A stretch of DNA of 64,000 bases from Lysinibacillus odysseyi 34hs-1 = NBRC 100172 (lineage in GTDB: Bacteria; Bacillota; Bacilli; Bacillales_A; Planococcaceae): contig NZ_BCVX01000011.1 in assembly GCF_001591965.1 (NCBI RefSeq), positions 1-64,000 on the forward strand, written 5' to 3'. A model generated the notes under the pieces. It worked only from the letters and a program-made list of their open reading frames with translations, was not told the origin of the DNA and made no database searches. The translations under genes and the position numbers were made by a program. Each line of letters opens with the position of its first letter. Position 1 is the first letter of the stretch. Positions 31,675-41,360 of this stretch are shown in pieces.

Positions 31675-32229
31675 ATGAAAACAGAACAACAATATTTTGA
31701 AGAGGCTATCTCAATCGAACAGTATATGAACGATATGTCACAGCTGAAAGATGAAAGCTTTGCCATTTATAATGCTTTTGAAGTACCAGAGGATGAGTTC
31801 ATCCCGAAATTAAAAGAAAGCGGTTTTCATCTTCTTGTGATTACAGAAGATTGGTGCGGAGATGCGATGCTCAATAATCCGATTATCCGTAAAACAGCAG
31901 AGGCAGCCGGACTGGACATGCGAGCGGTTTTCCGTGATGAGGATACAGATTTAATTGACCGTCATTTAACAAATGGCGGACGGGGAATTCCGATCTATCT
32001 CGTATTAAACGAGTCAGGCGATCTTGTCGCAAAATGGGGGCCTCGTGCACCAGAGCTTCAGGAATTCGTCATGAAGAGCCGTGCACAATTGCCGGATAAA
32101 GAGTCCGCAGAGTTTGAAGAGGCACAGCGCGATATGTATACAAATATGCGCAAGCAATATATCGAAGATCCAACATTCTGGACATATGTATACAACAGCT
32201 TTAAACAGGCGGTAGAAAAAGCATTCTAA
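31675..32229 (+). CDS. Thioredoxin-like family protein
   Basis: Cytoplasmic protein of 184 residues with a thioredoxin-like core. The active site reads DWCGDA (C61) instead of CxxC, so the resolving cysteine is missing; a cis-proline is probable in RGIPIYLV (about 104). The C-terminal ~50 residues are helical and outside the thioredoxin fold. Similar 'thioredoxin family' proteins are common in Bacillales and are uncharacterised. A two-cysteine oxidoreductase mechanism is unlikely; one-cysteine chemistry remains possible. GAAGGGACGGG precedes the ATG. It stands alone between two terminators. Confidence 0.8.
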   Translation: MKTEQQYFEEAISIEQYMNDMSQLKDESFAIYNAFEVPEDEFIPKLKESGFHLLVITEDWCGDAMLNNPIIRKTAEAAGLDMRAVFRDEDTDLIDRHLTNGGRGIPIYLVLNESGDLVAKWGPRAPELQEFVMKSRAQLPDKESAEFEEAQRDMYTNMRKQYIEDPTFWTYVYNSFKQAVEKAF

Positions 32230-32290
32230 AAAATATAGGTGCATGGCTGTACACTTTTATCAATTCAGCAGACAGCATCGCTTACGAGTA

Positions 32291-32330
32291 AAAAGGGACA
32301 GACCCATTATCTAATGAGTCTGTCCTTTTT
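32291..32330. terminator. Bidirectional terminator between trx-like gene and oppF
   Basis: AAAGGGACAGAC pairs with GTCTGTCCTTT through a short CATTA/AATG arm, with A- and T-runs at the two ends. It serves both converging transcripts. Confidence 0.85.
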
Positions 32331-32333
32331 CAT

Positions 32334-33245
32334 TTATGAAGATACCCAGCGTCCTACTTGCTCGTCTGTACCGTATACAAAATGACCAGGCTTTGCCTCA
32401 ATCACTTTTCCATCCTCTTTTACTTCTTCATGTTTGTAAGGAATCCGCACACGCTTGCGTTCATATACAGGGTTTGGCTGCGGAACGGCGGAAAGGAGCG
32501 ACTTTGTGTATGGATGGATTGGATTATTGTAGATTTCATCTGCCTCTCCTAGCTCCACGATTTTCCCTCGGTACATAACAGCGATACGGTCACTAATGTA
32601 TTTAACCATCGATAAATCATGGGCAATGAATAAATATGTCAGCTTGCGTTCTTTTTGCAGTTCCTTCAGTAGATTAACTACCTGTGCCTGAATCGATACG
32701 TCAAGCGCTGAAATTGGCTCATCGGCAATAATGAAGCTTGGATCAAGGCTAAGGGCACGCGCAATACCGATCCGCTGGCGCTGACCCCCTGAAAACTCAT
32801 GGGCATAACGGTTTGCATGCTCCCGATTTAAGCCGACAGATTCCAATAAAGAACCAATCTTATCCTGACGCTCTTTTTTGTTTTTATAAAGGCCATGAAT
32901 GTCGTAGGCTTCCGCAATGACTTCACCCGCCGTCATACGCGGATTCAAGGAAGCGTATGGATCTTGGAAAATCATCTGCATTTCCCGGTTAAATTGAAGA
33001 AGGTCTTTACGTGACTTGTATTCCGTAACATTTTTCCCTTTGAAGAAAATTTGCCCCTCTGTAATATCATAAAGACGGATAATTGAGCGTCCCGTCGTGG
33101 ATTTACCGCAGCCTGATTCTCCTACAAGCCCTAACGTTTCACCCTCGTATACATCAAAGCTGATACCATCGATAGCTTTAATCGGTGCTTTCTTCGTCCC
33201 GAAATACTGTTTGAGTCCTTTTACCTCTAAAATTTTATTTGCCAT
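32334..33245 (-). CDS. oppF: Oligopeptide ABC transporter ATPase OppF
   Basis: ABC ATPase of 303 residues, one of the two motor subunits of the oligopeptide importer. Walker A GESGCGKS (near 38-45), signature LSGG-type (EFSGGQRQRIGIA), Walker B FIIADEP and the C-terminal oligopeptide-ABC extension. Last gene of the minus-strand opp operon; 2 bases from oppD. Confidence 0.94.
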   Translation of the reverse strand: MANKILEVKGLKQYFGTKKAPIKAIDGISFDVYEGETLGLVGESGCGKSTTGRSIIRLYDITEGQIFFKGKNVTEYKSRKDLLQFNREMQMIFQDPYASLNPRMTAGEVIAEAYDIHGLYKNKKERQDKIGSLLESVGLNREHANRYAHEFSGGQRQRIGIARALSLDPSFIIADEPISALDVSIQAQVVNLLKELQKERKLTYLFIAHDLSMVKYISDRIAVMYRGKIVELGEADEIYNNPIHPYTKSLLSAVPQPNPVYERKRVRIPYKHEEVKEDGKVIEAKPGHFVYGTDEQVGRWVSS

Positions 33246-33247
33246 TC

Positions 33248-34303
33248 TTATTCGCCTCCTTGTTCAAAGCCTTCGATGCGGCGGGCAACCGCTACAGGAA
33301 GCGGAATTTCAGGCGCATCGGGATGCAGCAGCCAAGTTTTTGCATAATGTGTATCGGAAATCTGGAACATTGGCGGCTCCTTCTCGTAATCGATGGCCAG
33401 GGCATATTCATTACGAGGAGCAAAAGCATCTCCGATAGGGGGATCGATTAAGTTAGGCGGTGATCCTGGAATAGCCCGCAATAGTTCATTGGATTTGTTA
33501 TTTAAGTCAGGCATGGAACCAAGCAGTCCCCATGTATAAGGGTGCTTTGGATTATAGAAAATATCATTAACCGTGCCATATTCAACAATTTGGCCGGCGT
33601 ACATTACGGCTACACGATCTGCTACATTGGCTACTACCCCCAAATCATGGGTAATAAAAATAATCGATGTATTAGATTTCTTTTGGATTTCCTTCATCAG
33701 CTCTAAAATCTGTGCTTGGATTGTTACATCAAGCGCTGTCGTCGGTTCATCGGCTATTAACAGCTTTGGATCTGCTGCCAGTGCAATAGCGATAACGACA
33801 CGCTGACGCATTCCTCCTGATAGTTCGTGCGGATAGGAGCGGAAGCGTTTTTCCGGGAATGGTATCCCTACTTGATCCAGCAGCTGGATGGCACGTTCCT
33901 TTGCTTCAGCACGGGAGCCGATTTTTTTATGTTTTAATAGTACTTCGGTAATTTGATAGCCAATTCGCATAGTTGGGTTAAGCGCTGTCATCGGATCCTG
34001 AAAAATCATCGCGATATCATTTCCGCGAATCTTCATCATTTCCTTTTCCGTCAATGGAACAAGATCACGTCCACCAAATCGGATTTCACCGCCTGCGTAA
34101 ATGCCTGGCGGCTGTGGAATTAATTTCATCAGGGCATTACTAGTTACAGACTTACCTGAACCGGATTCTCCTACGATGGCCAATGTTTCACCTTCAAAAA
34201 GCTCAAAGCTTACACCGCGCACGGCTTTTACTTCACCGGCGTACGTTTTGAAATTGATACGCAGGTCTTTTACTTCTAAAATCTTCTTTTTCATATCGTA
34301 CAC
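33248..34303 (-). CDS. oppD: Oligopeptide ABC transporter ATPase OppD
   Basis: ABC ATPase of 351 residues pairing with OppF. Walker A GESGSGKS, signature LSGGMRQR, Walker B LLIADEPTTALD. The tail (about 290-340) carries the oligo-HPY domain with PGSPPNLIDPPIGDAFAPRN, which in homologues contains cysteines of an Fe-S motif; these are absent here. ATG follows GAGGGTG. Confidence 0.94.
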   Translation of the reverse strand: MYDMKKKILEVKDLRINFKTYAGEVKAVRGVSFELFEGETLAIVGESGSGKSVTSNALMKLIPQPPGIYAGGEIRFGGRDLVPLTEKEMMKIRGNDIAMIFQDPMTALNPTMRIGYQITEVLLKHKKIGSRAEAKERAIQLLDQVGIPFPEKRFRSYPHELSGGMRQRVVIAIALAADPKLLIADEPTTALDVTIQAQILELMKEIQKKSNTSIIFITHDLGVVANVADRVAVMYAGQIVEYGTVNDIFYNPKHPYTWGLLGSMPDLNNKSNELLRAIPGSPPNLIDPPIGDAFAPRNEYALAIDYEKEPPMFQISDTHYAKTWLLHPDAPEIPLPVAVARRIEGFEQGGE

Positions 34304-34309
34304 CCTCTT

Positions 34310-35245
34310 TTATTTACGTAGTTTCGGATCCAGTGCATCTCGCAGTCCATCCCCAACAGCATTGAACGCAAAAATTGTTAGTGAGATGAACATGGCAGGG
34401 AAGAAGAGGCGCCAAGGAGATGAGGTCAGTGCCTTAAATCCTTCAGAAGCCATTGTTCCCCAGCTTGCCAGCGGGGCTTGTACCCCAAGACCTAAATAAC
34501 TTAAAAAGGCTTCTGTAAAGATGGCTTGTGGAATTGTCAATGTCATTGTTACTAAAATTGCACCCATGGCATTTGGGATTAGATGGCGTTTGATTAAATG
34601 CCATGTACCTGCTCCAAGTGTTCGTGCCGCTAATACGTATTCTTGATTTTTAATCGACAATACTTCACTTCTGACGATACGTGACATGTTGACCCAACCG
34701 GTAATCGATAAGGCAATAATCAATGGGATTAAGCCGCGCTCCATAACGACAAGCAGGATAATAACTACTAAAAGATAGGGAATCGCCGTTAAAATATCTG
34801 CAATCCGCATCATGATGTTATCGACACGGCCGCCTGCAAGACCGGCAATGGAGCCCCATAATACACCAATAATGAGGTCGATGACTGCAGCAGTGAGTCC
34901 GATGAATAGGGAGATACGGGCACCTTCCCATACACGGACAAAGATATCGCGGGCGAGGTCATCTGTACCAAACCAGTGCTCAGCGGATGGGGGAGAATTG
35001 TATAATCCGACATTTTGCTCATAGCTGTATTTTGAAAGTTCAGGCGCGATAATGGCCATTCCGCCAATCAGGATAAGAATAACGAAACCAATCACTGCTA
35101 ATTTATTGTGAGAGAAACGATAAAATACTTCCTTCCAGAAGGATACTTGCTTTTTAGCAAGTTTATCCGACTCATCAAAACGGCCGCCTACAACTTTAAA
35201 CATGTCTGACGATAATTTTTCCGTCTTTTGCTCGGTTTGTATCAT
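34310..35245 (-). CDS. oppC: Oligopeptide ABC permease OppC
   Basis: Inner-membrane permease of 311 residues with an N-terminal cytoplasmic segment, about six membrane segments and the binding-protein-dependent EAA loop (EYVLAARTLGAGTWHLIKRH, about 215-234). It overlaps the oppB stop by one base (TAATG), so the two permeases are coupled. Confidence 0.94.
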   Translation of the reverse strand: MIQTEQKTEKLSSDMFKVVGGRFDESDKLAKKQVSFWKEVFYRFSHNKLAVIGFVILILIGGMAIIAPELSKYSYEQNVGLYNSPPSAEHWFGTDDLARDIFVRVWEGARISLFIGLTAAVIDLIIGVLWGSIAGLAGGRVDNIMMRIADILTAIPYLLVVIILLVVMERGLIPLIIALSITGWVNMSRIVRSEVLSIKNQEYVLAARTLGAGTWHLIKRHLIPNAMGAILVTMTLTIPQAIFTEAFLSYLGLGVQAPLASWGTMASEGFKALTSSPWRLFFPAMFISLTIFAFNAVGDGLRDALDPKLRK

Positions 35246-36174
35246 TATTTTTTCGCTCCTCTCAATTTAATACGTGGATCGATGACACCGTATAAAATAT
35301 CAACGATTAATACTGCGAATAATAGAATAATAGAGTAGAACACCGTCGTCCCCATGATGACTGTATAATCACGATTCGTAATGGACGTGACAAAATGGCG
35401 CCCCAGGCCGGGAATAGCAAATATTTGCTCAACGATAAAACTGCCAGTGATGACCCCGGCTGATAAAGGTCCTAAATATGTGACAACCGGCAAGAGCGCA
35501 TTACGTAGTGAATGTTTCACTACTACTGTCCATTTACCGATTCCTTTCGCACGTGCGAGCTTGACGTAATCACTGTTTGTTTGTTCCAACATGCTCGAAC
35601 GAGTTAGCTTTGCGATAAATCCGGCATGTGTAAGGGCAATTGCAATTGTAGGAAGAACGGTATACGAGAACCCTTTCCATCCACTTACAGGGAACCAGCC
35701 GGCTTTATAGGATATATAGTATTGGAGCAGTCCGGCAAGAATGAATGATGGAACAGAGATACCCAATATTGCAACTACAGTCGACACATAGTCAGGAAAT
35801 TTATTATGATAAAGTGCTGAAATGACACCTAACAGAATCCCTAAACCAATAGATAGAATCATAGCTTGGACTCCTAACGTAACGGAAACCGGGAAGCTTT
35901 CTGAAATAATATCATTTGTAGAACGGCCTTTATATTTCATCGATTCGCCAAAATCAAAGCTTAGCGTGGAAACTAAATAATCTTTGTACTGGATATACCA
36001 TGGATTATCCAATCCGTATTTTGCATTTAACCGCTCCTCAATTGCCGGCGGAAATTCTCTTTCACTTGCAAAAGGGCTGCCGGGGGCTAACTGCATTAAG
36101 AAAAATGTAGCAGTAATGATTAAGTACATCGCAATGACAAGGTAAACAAGACGTTTTAAAATATAACCAAGCAA
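35245..36174 (-). CDS. oppB: Oligopeptide ABC permease OppB
   Basis: Permease of 309 residues, about six membrane segments, EAA loop [21 protein letters not shown] (family position). Partners OppC. AAAAGGAGGCC precedes the ATG. It lies behind a stem-loop that separates it from oppA. Confidence 0.94.
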   Translation of the reverse strand: MLGYILKRLVYLVIAMYLIITATFFLMQLAPGSPFASEREFPPAIEERLNAKYGLDNPWYIQYKDYLVSTLSFDFGESMKYKGRSTNDIISESFPVSVTLGVQAMILSIGLGILLGVISALYHNKFPDYVSTVVAILGISVPSFILAGLLQYYISYKAGWFPVSGWKGFSYTVLPTIAIALTHAGFIAKLTRSSMLEQTNSDYVKLARAKGIGKWTVVVKHSLRNALLPVVTYLGPLSAGVITGSFIVEQIFAIPGLGRHFVTSITNRDYTVIMGTTVFYSIILLFAVLIVDILYGVIDPRIKLRGAKK

Positions 36175-36222
36175 TGAACAGGCCTCCTTTTCTAACTATT
36201 TTGAATATTCTATAATACTATG

Positions 36223-36262
36223 AAAGGCTGCTTGAAATCGAGAAACGATTTAAGCAGCCTTT
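36223..36262 (-). terminator. Stem-loop between oppA and oppB
   Basis: AAAGGCTGCTT and AAATCG arms pair across the loop (36223-36262), but only a few T follow on the minus strand. Position and shape suggest a partial terminator or 3' stabiliser that keeps oppA mRNA above the permease genes. Confidence 0.7.
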
Positions 36263-36276
36263 GTGCAAGTTACACG

Positions 36277-37926
36277 TTATTCTTTGTTAACATCAACATA
36301 TTTCAAGTTAATGTTGCCTAGAGCATCTGGCTCCATACCTGTTACGTAATCCTTCTGAATATAAAGATTTGTATAGAAGTAGATTGGTGCTACAGGCATT
36401 TCGTCCATAAAGATTTCCTCAGCTTGCAACATAAGGTCTAAACGAGCTGCTGGATCTGTTGCAGCAATTGATTGCGTTAACAGGTCTGTGTATTTCGGGT
36501 TTTCCCAGCCAGTATCGTTGTTACCGTTTTCTGCAGAGTCATATTGCTCTAAGAATGTATAGGCATCGTTGTAGTCAGCAATCCAGCCAAGACGGCCGAT
36601 TTGGTAATCCAAGTTTGAAAGTTTGTCTAGGTAAACTTGCCATTCAGAGTTGTCTAGTTTTACGTTAATGCCTAGTTCACTCGTCCAGCCTTGTTGGATG
36701 AATTGAGCGATCGCAGCATGTGACTCACTTGTATTATAAGAAAGAGAAACAGTTAAATCAGATGGTTTTGATAAACCAAGCTCTTTTAGCCCTGCCGCTA
36801 AAAACTCCTTCGCTTTTTCAAAGTCCGCATCTTTGTAATAGCCTTCATCATCTCCGAAGCCTTCAACACCGTCTGGAACAAGTCCTAATGCAGGGATTTG
36901 TTCACCTTTTGTGATATTTTTGATTAAGCTTGCACGGTCGATACCGTAAGTAAGCGCTTTACGGATATTAGCATTAGACATGATTTCATCTGTTGTATTG
37001 AATTTGTATACATACACACCAGAGTAGTCCACGATATTTAATAAGCCTTCTGATTTTAAACGCTCGATGGAGTCAAGCGCGATTGAACCATAAGAAGTAC
37101 CTAAATAGTCAACTTCATCATTATCAAACATCGTCAGTTGCGTTGATTCTGCCTCTGCCATTGCGATGTTTACTTTGTCGAGCTTTACAGAGTCCGCATC
37201 CCAATATGTGTCGCTTTTTTCTAAAACCATAGAACCGCTGTGCACCCATTCAGTTAACTTGAATGGACCGTTTGAAACGATTGATTCTGCTTCACTATAC
37301 CAATTTTTGTTAGCTTCTTGTGTTGCCTTATGGAATGGGTACATTGTTTTGAATGCCGTTAATTCCAGGAAGTACGCTGTTGGCATTTCTAATGTAACCT
37401 CAAGTGTTTTATCATCTGGTGTATTGATTGCTACTTCTTCAGCAGTCCCTTTTCCTGAATTGTAAGCCTGTGCACCTTTGATCGGATAAAGGATTGAAGA
37501 ATATTCAGAAGCATTTTCCGGGTTTAATACCCATAGCCATGAATATTTGAAGTCTTCAGATGTTACTGGGTCTCCATTTGACCACTTTGCATCACGTAGG
37601 TGGAACGTATAAGTCAAGAAGTCATCACTAATTTCATAACTCTCGGCAATAGCCTCAACCGGTTTCCCGTTTTCCATCCGCATTAAGCCTTCAAAAGTAC
37701 TTTGGAGGATAGCGCTGGAAGTAGTATCCGTAGCCAAGCCCGGGTGTAGTGATGGTGGTTCAGAAGCAACTAAAAGGTTCAGTTCCTTTGTACCGCCCTC
37801 CGATGTCTCCCCAGCATCGGTTGAAGAATCAGAATCTTTGTCTGCGTTATCGTCACTGTTACAAGCTGCAAGTACAGCGGCTAACGCCAGGACCATGAAC
37901 AACATAAGAAATTTATTCAATTTCAT
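36277..37926 (-). CDS. oppA: Oligopeptide-binding lipoprotein OppA
   Basis: Extracellular solute-binding protein, family 5 (SBP_bac_5), 549 residues, with lipobox LAAC (C22) and a Ser/Asp-rich linker behind it. It captures oligopeptides for OppBCDF. Typical segments are LHPGLATDTTS near the N-terminus and ANIRKALTYGIDR around residue 315-330. ATG follows AAAGGGGG. First gene of the operon on this strand. Confidence 0.93.
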   Translation of the reverse strand: MKLNKFLMLFMVLALAAVLAACNSDDNADKDSDSSTDAGETSEGGTKELNLLVASEPPSLHPGLATDTTSSAILQSTFEGLMRMENGKPVEAIAESYEISDDFLTYTFHLRDAKWSNGDPVTSEDFKYSWLWVLNPENASEYSSILYPIKGAQAYNSGKGTAEEVAINTPDDKTLEVTLEMPTAYFLELTAFKTMYPFHKATQEANKNWYSEAESIVSNGPFKLTEWVHSGSMVLEKSDTYWDADSVKLDKVNIAMAEAESTQLTMFDNDEVDYLGTSYGSIALDSIERLKSEGLLNIVDYSGVYVYKFNTTDEIMSNANIRKALTYGIDRASLIKNITKGEQIPALGLVPDGVEGFGDDEGYYKDADFEKAKEFLAAGLKELGLSKPSDLTVSLSYNTSESHAAIAQFIQQGWTSELGINVKLDNSEWQVYLDKLSNLDYQIGRLGWIADYNDAYTFLEQYDSAENGNNDTGWENPKYTDLLTQSIAATDPAARLDLMLQAEEIFMDEMPVAPIYFYTNLYIQKDYVTGMEPDALGNINLKYVDVNKE

Positions 37927-38254
37927 TCTAAAAACCCCCTTTTTCTGTTTTCAATGAATATTCTGATAAAACGTGGTGCATTACAAATATATCAGAAATT
38001 GCCTAATTAATAAATATTAAATTTTCGAAACAAATGCTAAAAATTACATTAATATTTCAATCTTATTACTAAATGTTCTGGTTCGTGTAGAAATAAATGG
38101 GGCGAAAACGTGACGAACTATGCCATTTGAAGAGGGAGTAAGTGAAAATTTTTAAGGGTTTGGGTTATAATTAGTGGATGTATGCGATAGGAAACTTTAC
38201 AATGATTAGAAGCGTTTACTTTATTACAAAAAAATCATGTGGGATGAGTAAAAA
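37927..38254. promoter_or_regulatory. Divergent region between oppA and dgkB
   Basis: This 328-base A/T-rich interval must hold the oppA and dgkB promoters. ATTTTCGAAACAA (38021-38033) is a weak partial match to the CodY consensus, which regulates opp genes in other Bacillales. I see no other clear element and no gene. Confidence 0.35.
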
Positions 38255-39169
38255 ATGAACAGAGCTAGAATTATATATAATCCGACGTCAGGTCGGGAAT
38301 TATTTAAGAAACATTTACCGGAAGTGCTGGAGAAGCTTGAAATTGCGGGATATGAGGCTTCATGCCATGCGACTACCGGGGCAGGCGATGCTACACAGGC
38401 TGCGATTACTGCAGTTGAACGAGGCTATGATATTGTTATAGCAGTTGGCGGGGACGGCACACTAAATGAAGTAGTAGCCGGAATCAGCCAATGTGAAAAC
38501 CGCCCGAAGCTTGGTTTAATACCGATGGGAACAACGAATGATTTTGCACGCGCTGTGCACATTCCCCGGAAGATTGATGAAGCGATTGATATTATTATCA
38601 AGGGAGATACGATTCCCGTCGATGTGGGGCTTATGAATAATGAAAAGTATTTCATTAATATTGCAGCTGGCGGTCGTCTGACAGAGCTGACATATGAAGT
38701 AACTAGTAAAATGAAAACAATTCTTGGACCGGTTGCCTATTATATTAAAGGAATTGAAATGATTCCTTCTATAAAGGCAACGCATATGCGTCTAGAAGTG
38801 GATGATGAAGTGTTTGATGGCAATAAGATGATGTTCCTTTGTGCGCTGACCAATTCTGTCGGCGGCTTTGAGCGCATTGCCCCGGACGCATCGATTAATG
38901 ACGGCTATTTTACTGTCATGGCTTTGGAAGAATGCACATTACCGGAGTTCGCCCGTGTAATTACACTGGCAGCGCGGGGGGAGCATCTGAAGGACCCGCG
39001 TATTATCTACCGTAAGGCCAAGCGTGTGAAGGTATCGACGAGCGGAGAGATCCATTTGAACCTTGACGGGGAATACGGCGGGGATGCACCTGCTGAATTT
39101 GTAAACCTGATGCGCCATATAGAAGTATTTGTCCCAATCGATGAAATTCGGGATATTGATCGGGTATAA
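38255..39169 (+). CDS. dgkB: Diacylglycerol kinase DgkB
   Basis: Soluble lipid kinase of 304 residues (YerQ/DgkB type), which phosphorylates the diacylglycerol released by lipoteichoic acid synthesis back to phosphatidic acid. The nucleotide motif VGGDGTLNEV is at about 64-73 and MGTTNDFARA follows at about 92-101. This ties in with ltaS at 60151. It is followed by rlmCD as yerQ-yerS are in B. subtilis. Confidence 0.93.
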   Translation: MNRARIIYNPTSGRELFKKHLPEVLEKLEIAGYEASCHATTGAGDATQAAITAVERGYDIVIAVGGDGTLNEVVAGISQCENRPKLGLIPMGTTNDFARAVHIPRKIDEAIDIIIKGDTIPVDVGLMNNEKYFINIAAGGRLTELTYEVTSKMKTILGPVAYYIKGIEMIPSIKATHMRLEVDDEVFDGNKMMFLCALTNSVGGFERIAPDASINDGYFTVMALEECTLPEFARVITLAARGEHLKDPRIIYRKAKRVKVSTSGEIHLNLDGEYGGDAPAEFVNLMRHIEVFVPIDEIRDIDRV

Positions 39170-39176
39170 TGAAGCG

Positions 39177-39211
39177 GCTTGTGGAGCCCATGAAGGCTCC
39201 GCAAGCTTTTT
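39177..39211 (+). terminator. Terminator behind dgkB
   Basis: GCTTGTGGAGCC (39177-39188) pairs with GGCTCCGCAAGC (39195-39206), then TTTT. It separates dgkB from rlmCD. Confidence 0.85.
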
Positions 39212-39292
39212 GTGTGCTTGAAAGTTGTTTTAAAAAGCAATTTGTCATGGGCATGCTACAATAGAAGAATTGAAATGAGGGGGCGAATATTT

Positions 39293-40657
39293 ATGAGCGC
39301 ACCGGTAAAAAAGAATGACCGTGTAACAGTGACAGTAGAGGATTTGACACATGACGGGAACGGCGTCGCAAAAGTAGACGGCTATCCGTTGTTCATCCAA
39401 GGGGCACTGCCTGAGGAGACGGTGGAGATCCATGTTTTAAAAACATTAAAGAATTACGGCTTTGCAAAAGTCGTTGATATTATACAGCCTTCTGCGGACC
39501 GGATAGAGGCACCATGTATTTATTTCGACCAGTGCGGCGGCTGCCAGCTGCAGCATCTATCCTACGAGGGGCAGCTGAAGTGGAAACGCAAGATGGTTGA
39601 AAATGTGATGAAGCGTCTCGGTAAAATTGACGCACCTGTCTATCCAGTAAAAGGAATGGAGAATCCTTGGACATACCGAAACAAGGCCCAAATTCCATTT
39701 GCGCAGGGAGAAGAAGCGGCAATTGCTGGTTTTTATAAAACAAAGTCGCACACAATCGTGGATATGGAGCGCTGTCTTATTCAGACAGGCGAGGCAGATG
39801 CTATATTAGGCGGATTAAAGCGTGAGCTTACAAAGCTTGGTATCGAGCCTTATCATGAAATGACACATAGCGGACAATTGCGCCATGTAGTTGTGCGTAA
39901 GGGACGGGCAACAAATGAAGTAATGGTTGTGCTTGTCACAAAATCACGTAAGCTTCCACAAAAAGAGGCAGCCATCGATGTAATTAAACGTCTTGTGCCA
40001 AACGTGGCATCGATCGTGCAAAACGTCAACGGTGAAAAGACGAATGTTATCTTCGGTGATATAACAATCACATTATGGGGCAAAGAGACGATTGAAGATA
40101 GAATAGGGGATGTCCGGTTTGAAATTTCCGCACGCTCCTTCTATCAGGTAAACCCGGAGCAGACAGAAGTACTGTACAAGCAGGCACTTGATTACGCACA
40201 GCTAGAAGGAAACGAACGCGTTATTGATGCCTACTGCGGTATTGGCTCTATTTCGTTGTTCCTCGCTCAAAAAGCAGGCTTTGTGATGGGCGTGGAAATT
40301 GTTCCGCAGGCGATCGAGGATGCGAAACGCAATGCCGAGCTGAACGGCTTTACCAATACGTATTTTGAAGCAGGAGCAGCCGAAGACGTCATTCCGCGCT
40401 GGTATAAAGAAGGCAAGGAGGCAGACGTGCTCGTTGTCGACCCGCCGCGAAAAGGCTGCGACGAGGCGCTGCTAAACACGATCATCGAGCAGAAACCAAA
40501 ACGTGTTGTCTACGTTTCATGTAACCCGGCAACACTTGCCCGGGACCTCCGTATTTTAGAGGACGGCGGCTATAAAACACAGGAAATCCAGCCAGTGGAC
40601 ATGTTCCCGCATACGACGCATTGTGAAGCGGTGGCGTGGCTTGAACTAGCTGACTAA
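39293..40657 (+). CDS. rlmCD: 23S rRNA (uracil-5-)-methyltransferase RlmCD
   Basis: RumA/TrmA-type m5U methyltransferase of 454 residues that modifies U747 and U1939 of 23S rRNA in Bacillus. N-terminal TRAM domain (about 1-65), Fe-S cysteines C75, C81, C84 plus one near 162, SAM motif [14 protein letters not shown], and the catalytic C410 in [13 protein letters not shown] begin at the ATG 39293, 9 bases from GAGGGGG; the open frame reaches back to 39212 without similarity. Its last codons (40610-40657) recur four times downstream, marking it as an insertion site. Confidence 0.95.
   Translation: MSAPVKKNDRVTVTVEDLTHDGNGVAKVDGYPLFIQGALPEETVEIHVLKTLKNYGFAKVVDIIQPSADRIEAPCIYFDQCGGCQLQHLSYEGQLKWKRKMVENVMKRLGKIDAPVYPVKGMENPWTYRNKAQIPFAQGEEAAIAGFYKTKSHTIVDMERCLIQTGEADAILGGLKRELTKLGIEPYHEMTHSGQLRHVVVRKGRATNEVMVVLVTKSRKLPQKEAAIDVIKRLVPNVASIVQNVNGEKTNVIFGDITITLWGKETIEDRIGDVRFEISARSFYQVNPEQTEVLYKQALDYAQLEGNERVIDAYCGIGSISLFLAQKAGFVMGVEIVPQAIEDAKRNAELNGFTNTYFEAGAAEDVIPRWYKEGKEADVLVVDPPRKGCDEALLNTIIEQKPKRVVYVSCNPATLARDLRILEDGGYKTQEIQPVDMFPHTTHCEAVAWLELAD
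40610..40657 (+). repeat. Native rlmCD 3' end, putative attachment site
   Basis: Encodes [15 protein letters not shown] and stop. Related copies occur at 46248-46290, 46852-46896, 48951-48995 and 50690-50733. The conserved heart is the CEAVAWLE segment. rlmCD/rumA genes are a known target of serine-recombinase elements in Firmicutes. Confidence 0.75.
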
Positions 40658-40707
40658 TCCTAAGGTAAACGTGTTTTTCACGTATGCTTTATTAGAGGAT
40701 GTCTTTG

Positions 40708-41082
40708 CTATATCTTAATATTTATTGAAACATAAAAAGCAGATGGTTTAGAAGTGCGATAATGCACTTCTAATTGGCCGTCTGCTTTTACTTTTATTAC
40801 TTTGATGAAGCGGGCTAAAATTGATGGTGTAATTTTAGTAATAGGTTCGTTTATTTTAAGTTGCCTGAGTTCATATTCTTTTAATTCAGCAATACTACCG
40901 TTAGTAGTTGATGCTTCAAGTTCTAAATCGTTTAGCTGCTGTGTTCGGGCATAGAGGAATGGAGAAAGCCATACCCGCTTATACAAAAGTAAAGATAAAA
41001 TTGTCGGACTTCTTCCGGCATTAGTAAATACACCAGGTGACTTTTTCTTATGATTTTTATTTTGGATTCCCCAGTTCTCCAT
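40708..41082 (-). pseudogene. C-terminal remnant of a large serine recombinase
   Basis: The minus-strand frame ends with ITPSILARFIKVIKVKADG, HYRTSKPSAF and a short tail, the usual C-terminus of Bacillus site-specific serine recombinases; upstream is a coiled-coil-like stretch (QQLNDLELEAS...AELKEYELRQLKI). The resolvase and zinc-ribbon domains are missing and the first ~28 residues do not fit the family. It is 50 bases behind rlmCD, pointing toward it, as expected for the integrase end of an integrated element. Confidence 0.8.
40736..40791. repeat. Hairpin-forming recombinase end, copy 1
   Basis: AAGCAGATGG pairs with CCGTCTGCTT and inside AGAAGTGC with GCACTTCT. The same sequence encodes the recombinase C-terminus on the minus strand. 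A second, diverged copy is at 53612-53663. With TTTTA behind it, it could act as a terminator for rlmCD. Confidence 0.7.
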
Positions 41083-41243
41083 GTAATTTTAGCGATTCGT
41101 GATAATAAGGCAGACAAAAGAATGAAACATCAGATTAAATTGATGAAGAGATAATAAGTAATATTAGCTAATGTTAATTTGAAGGTACTCGACGGAGTAC
41201 CCTTTTTTTATTGAATTTCGGAGGTGGTGTTGATGCATGCAGC

Positions 41244-41360
41244 ATGGTTAACTGGGGAGAAATGAAAAGGGAATATGAAACAACCAAAAGTACACTAGCA
41301 AAGTTTGCTAAAAAGCATGGCATCCCATCCGGGACGATACAGAGCCAGATTAATACATAG
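41244..41360 (+). pseudogene. Phage terminase small-subunit fragment
   Basis: A 38-codon frame starting MVNWGEMKREYETTKSTLAK and continuing FAKKHGIPSGTI matches the N-terminal DNA-binding part of PBSX-type small terminase subunits, then stops. A GGAGGTGGTG site precedes it. The rest of the gene and all other packaging genes are absent, so it is a phage relic in the island. Confidence 0.6.

Noticed and set aside
38021-38033. CodY-like box upstream of oppA
   Set aside because: ATTTTCGAAACAA misses the central base and half of the second arm of the AATTTTCWGAAAATT consensus; too weak to call.
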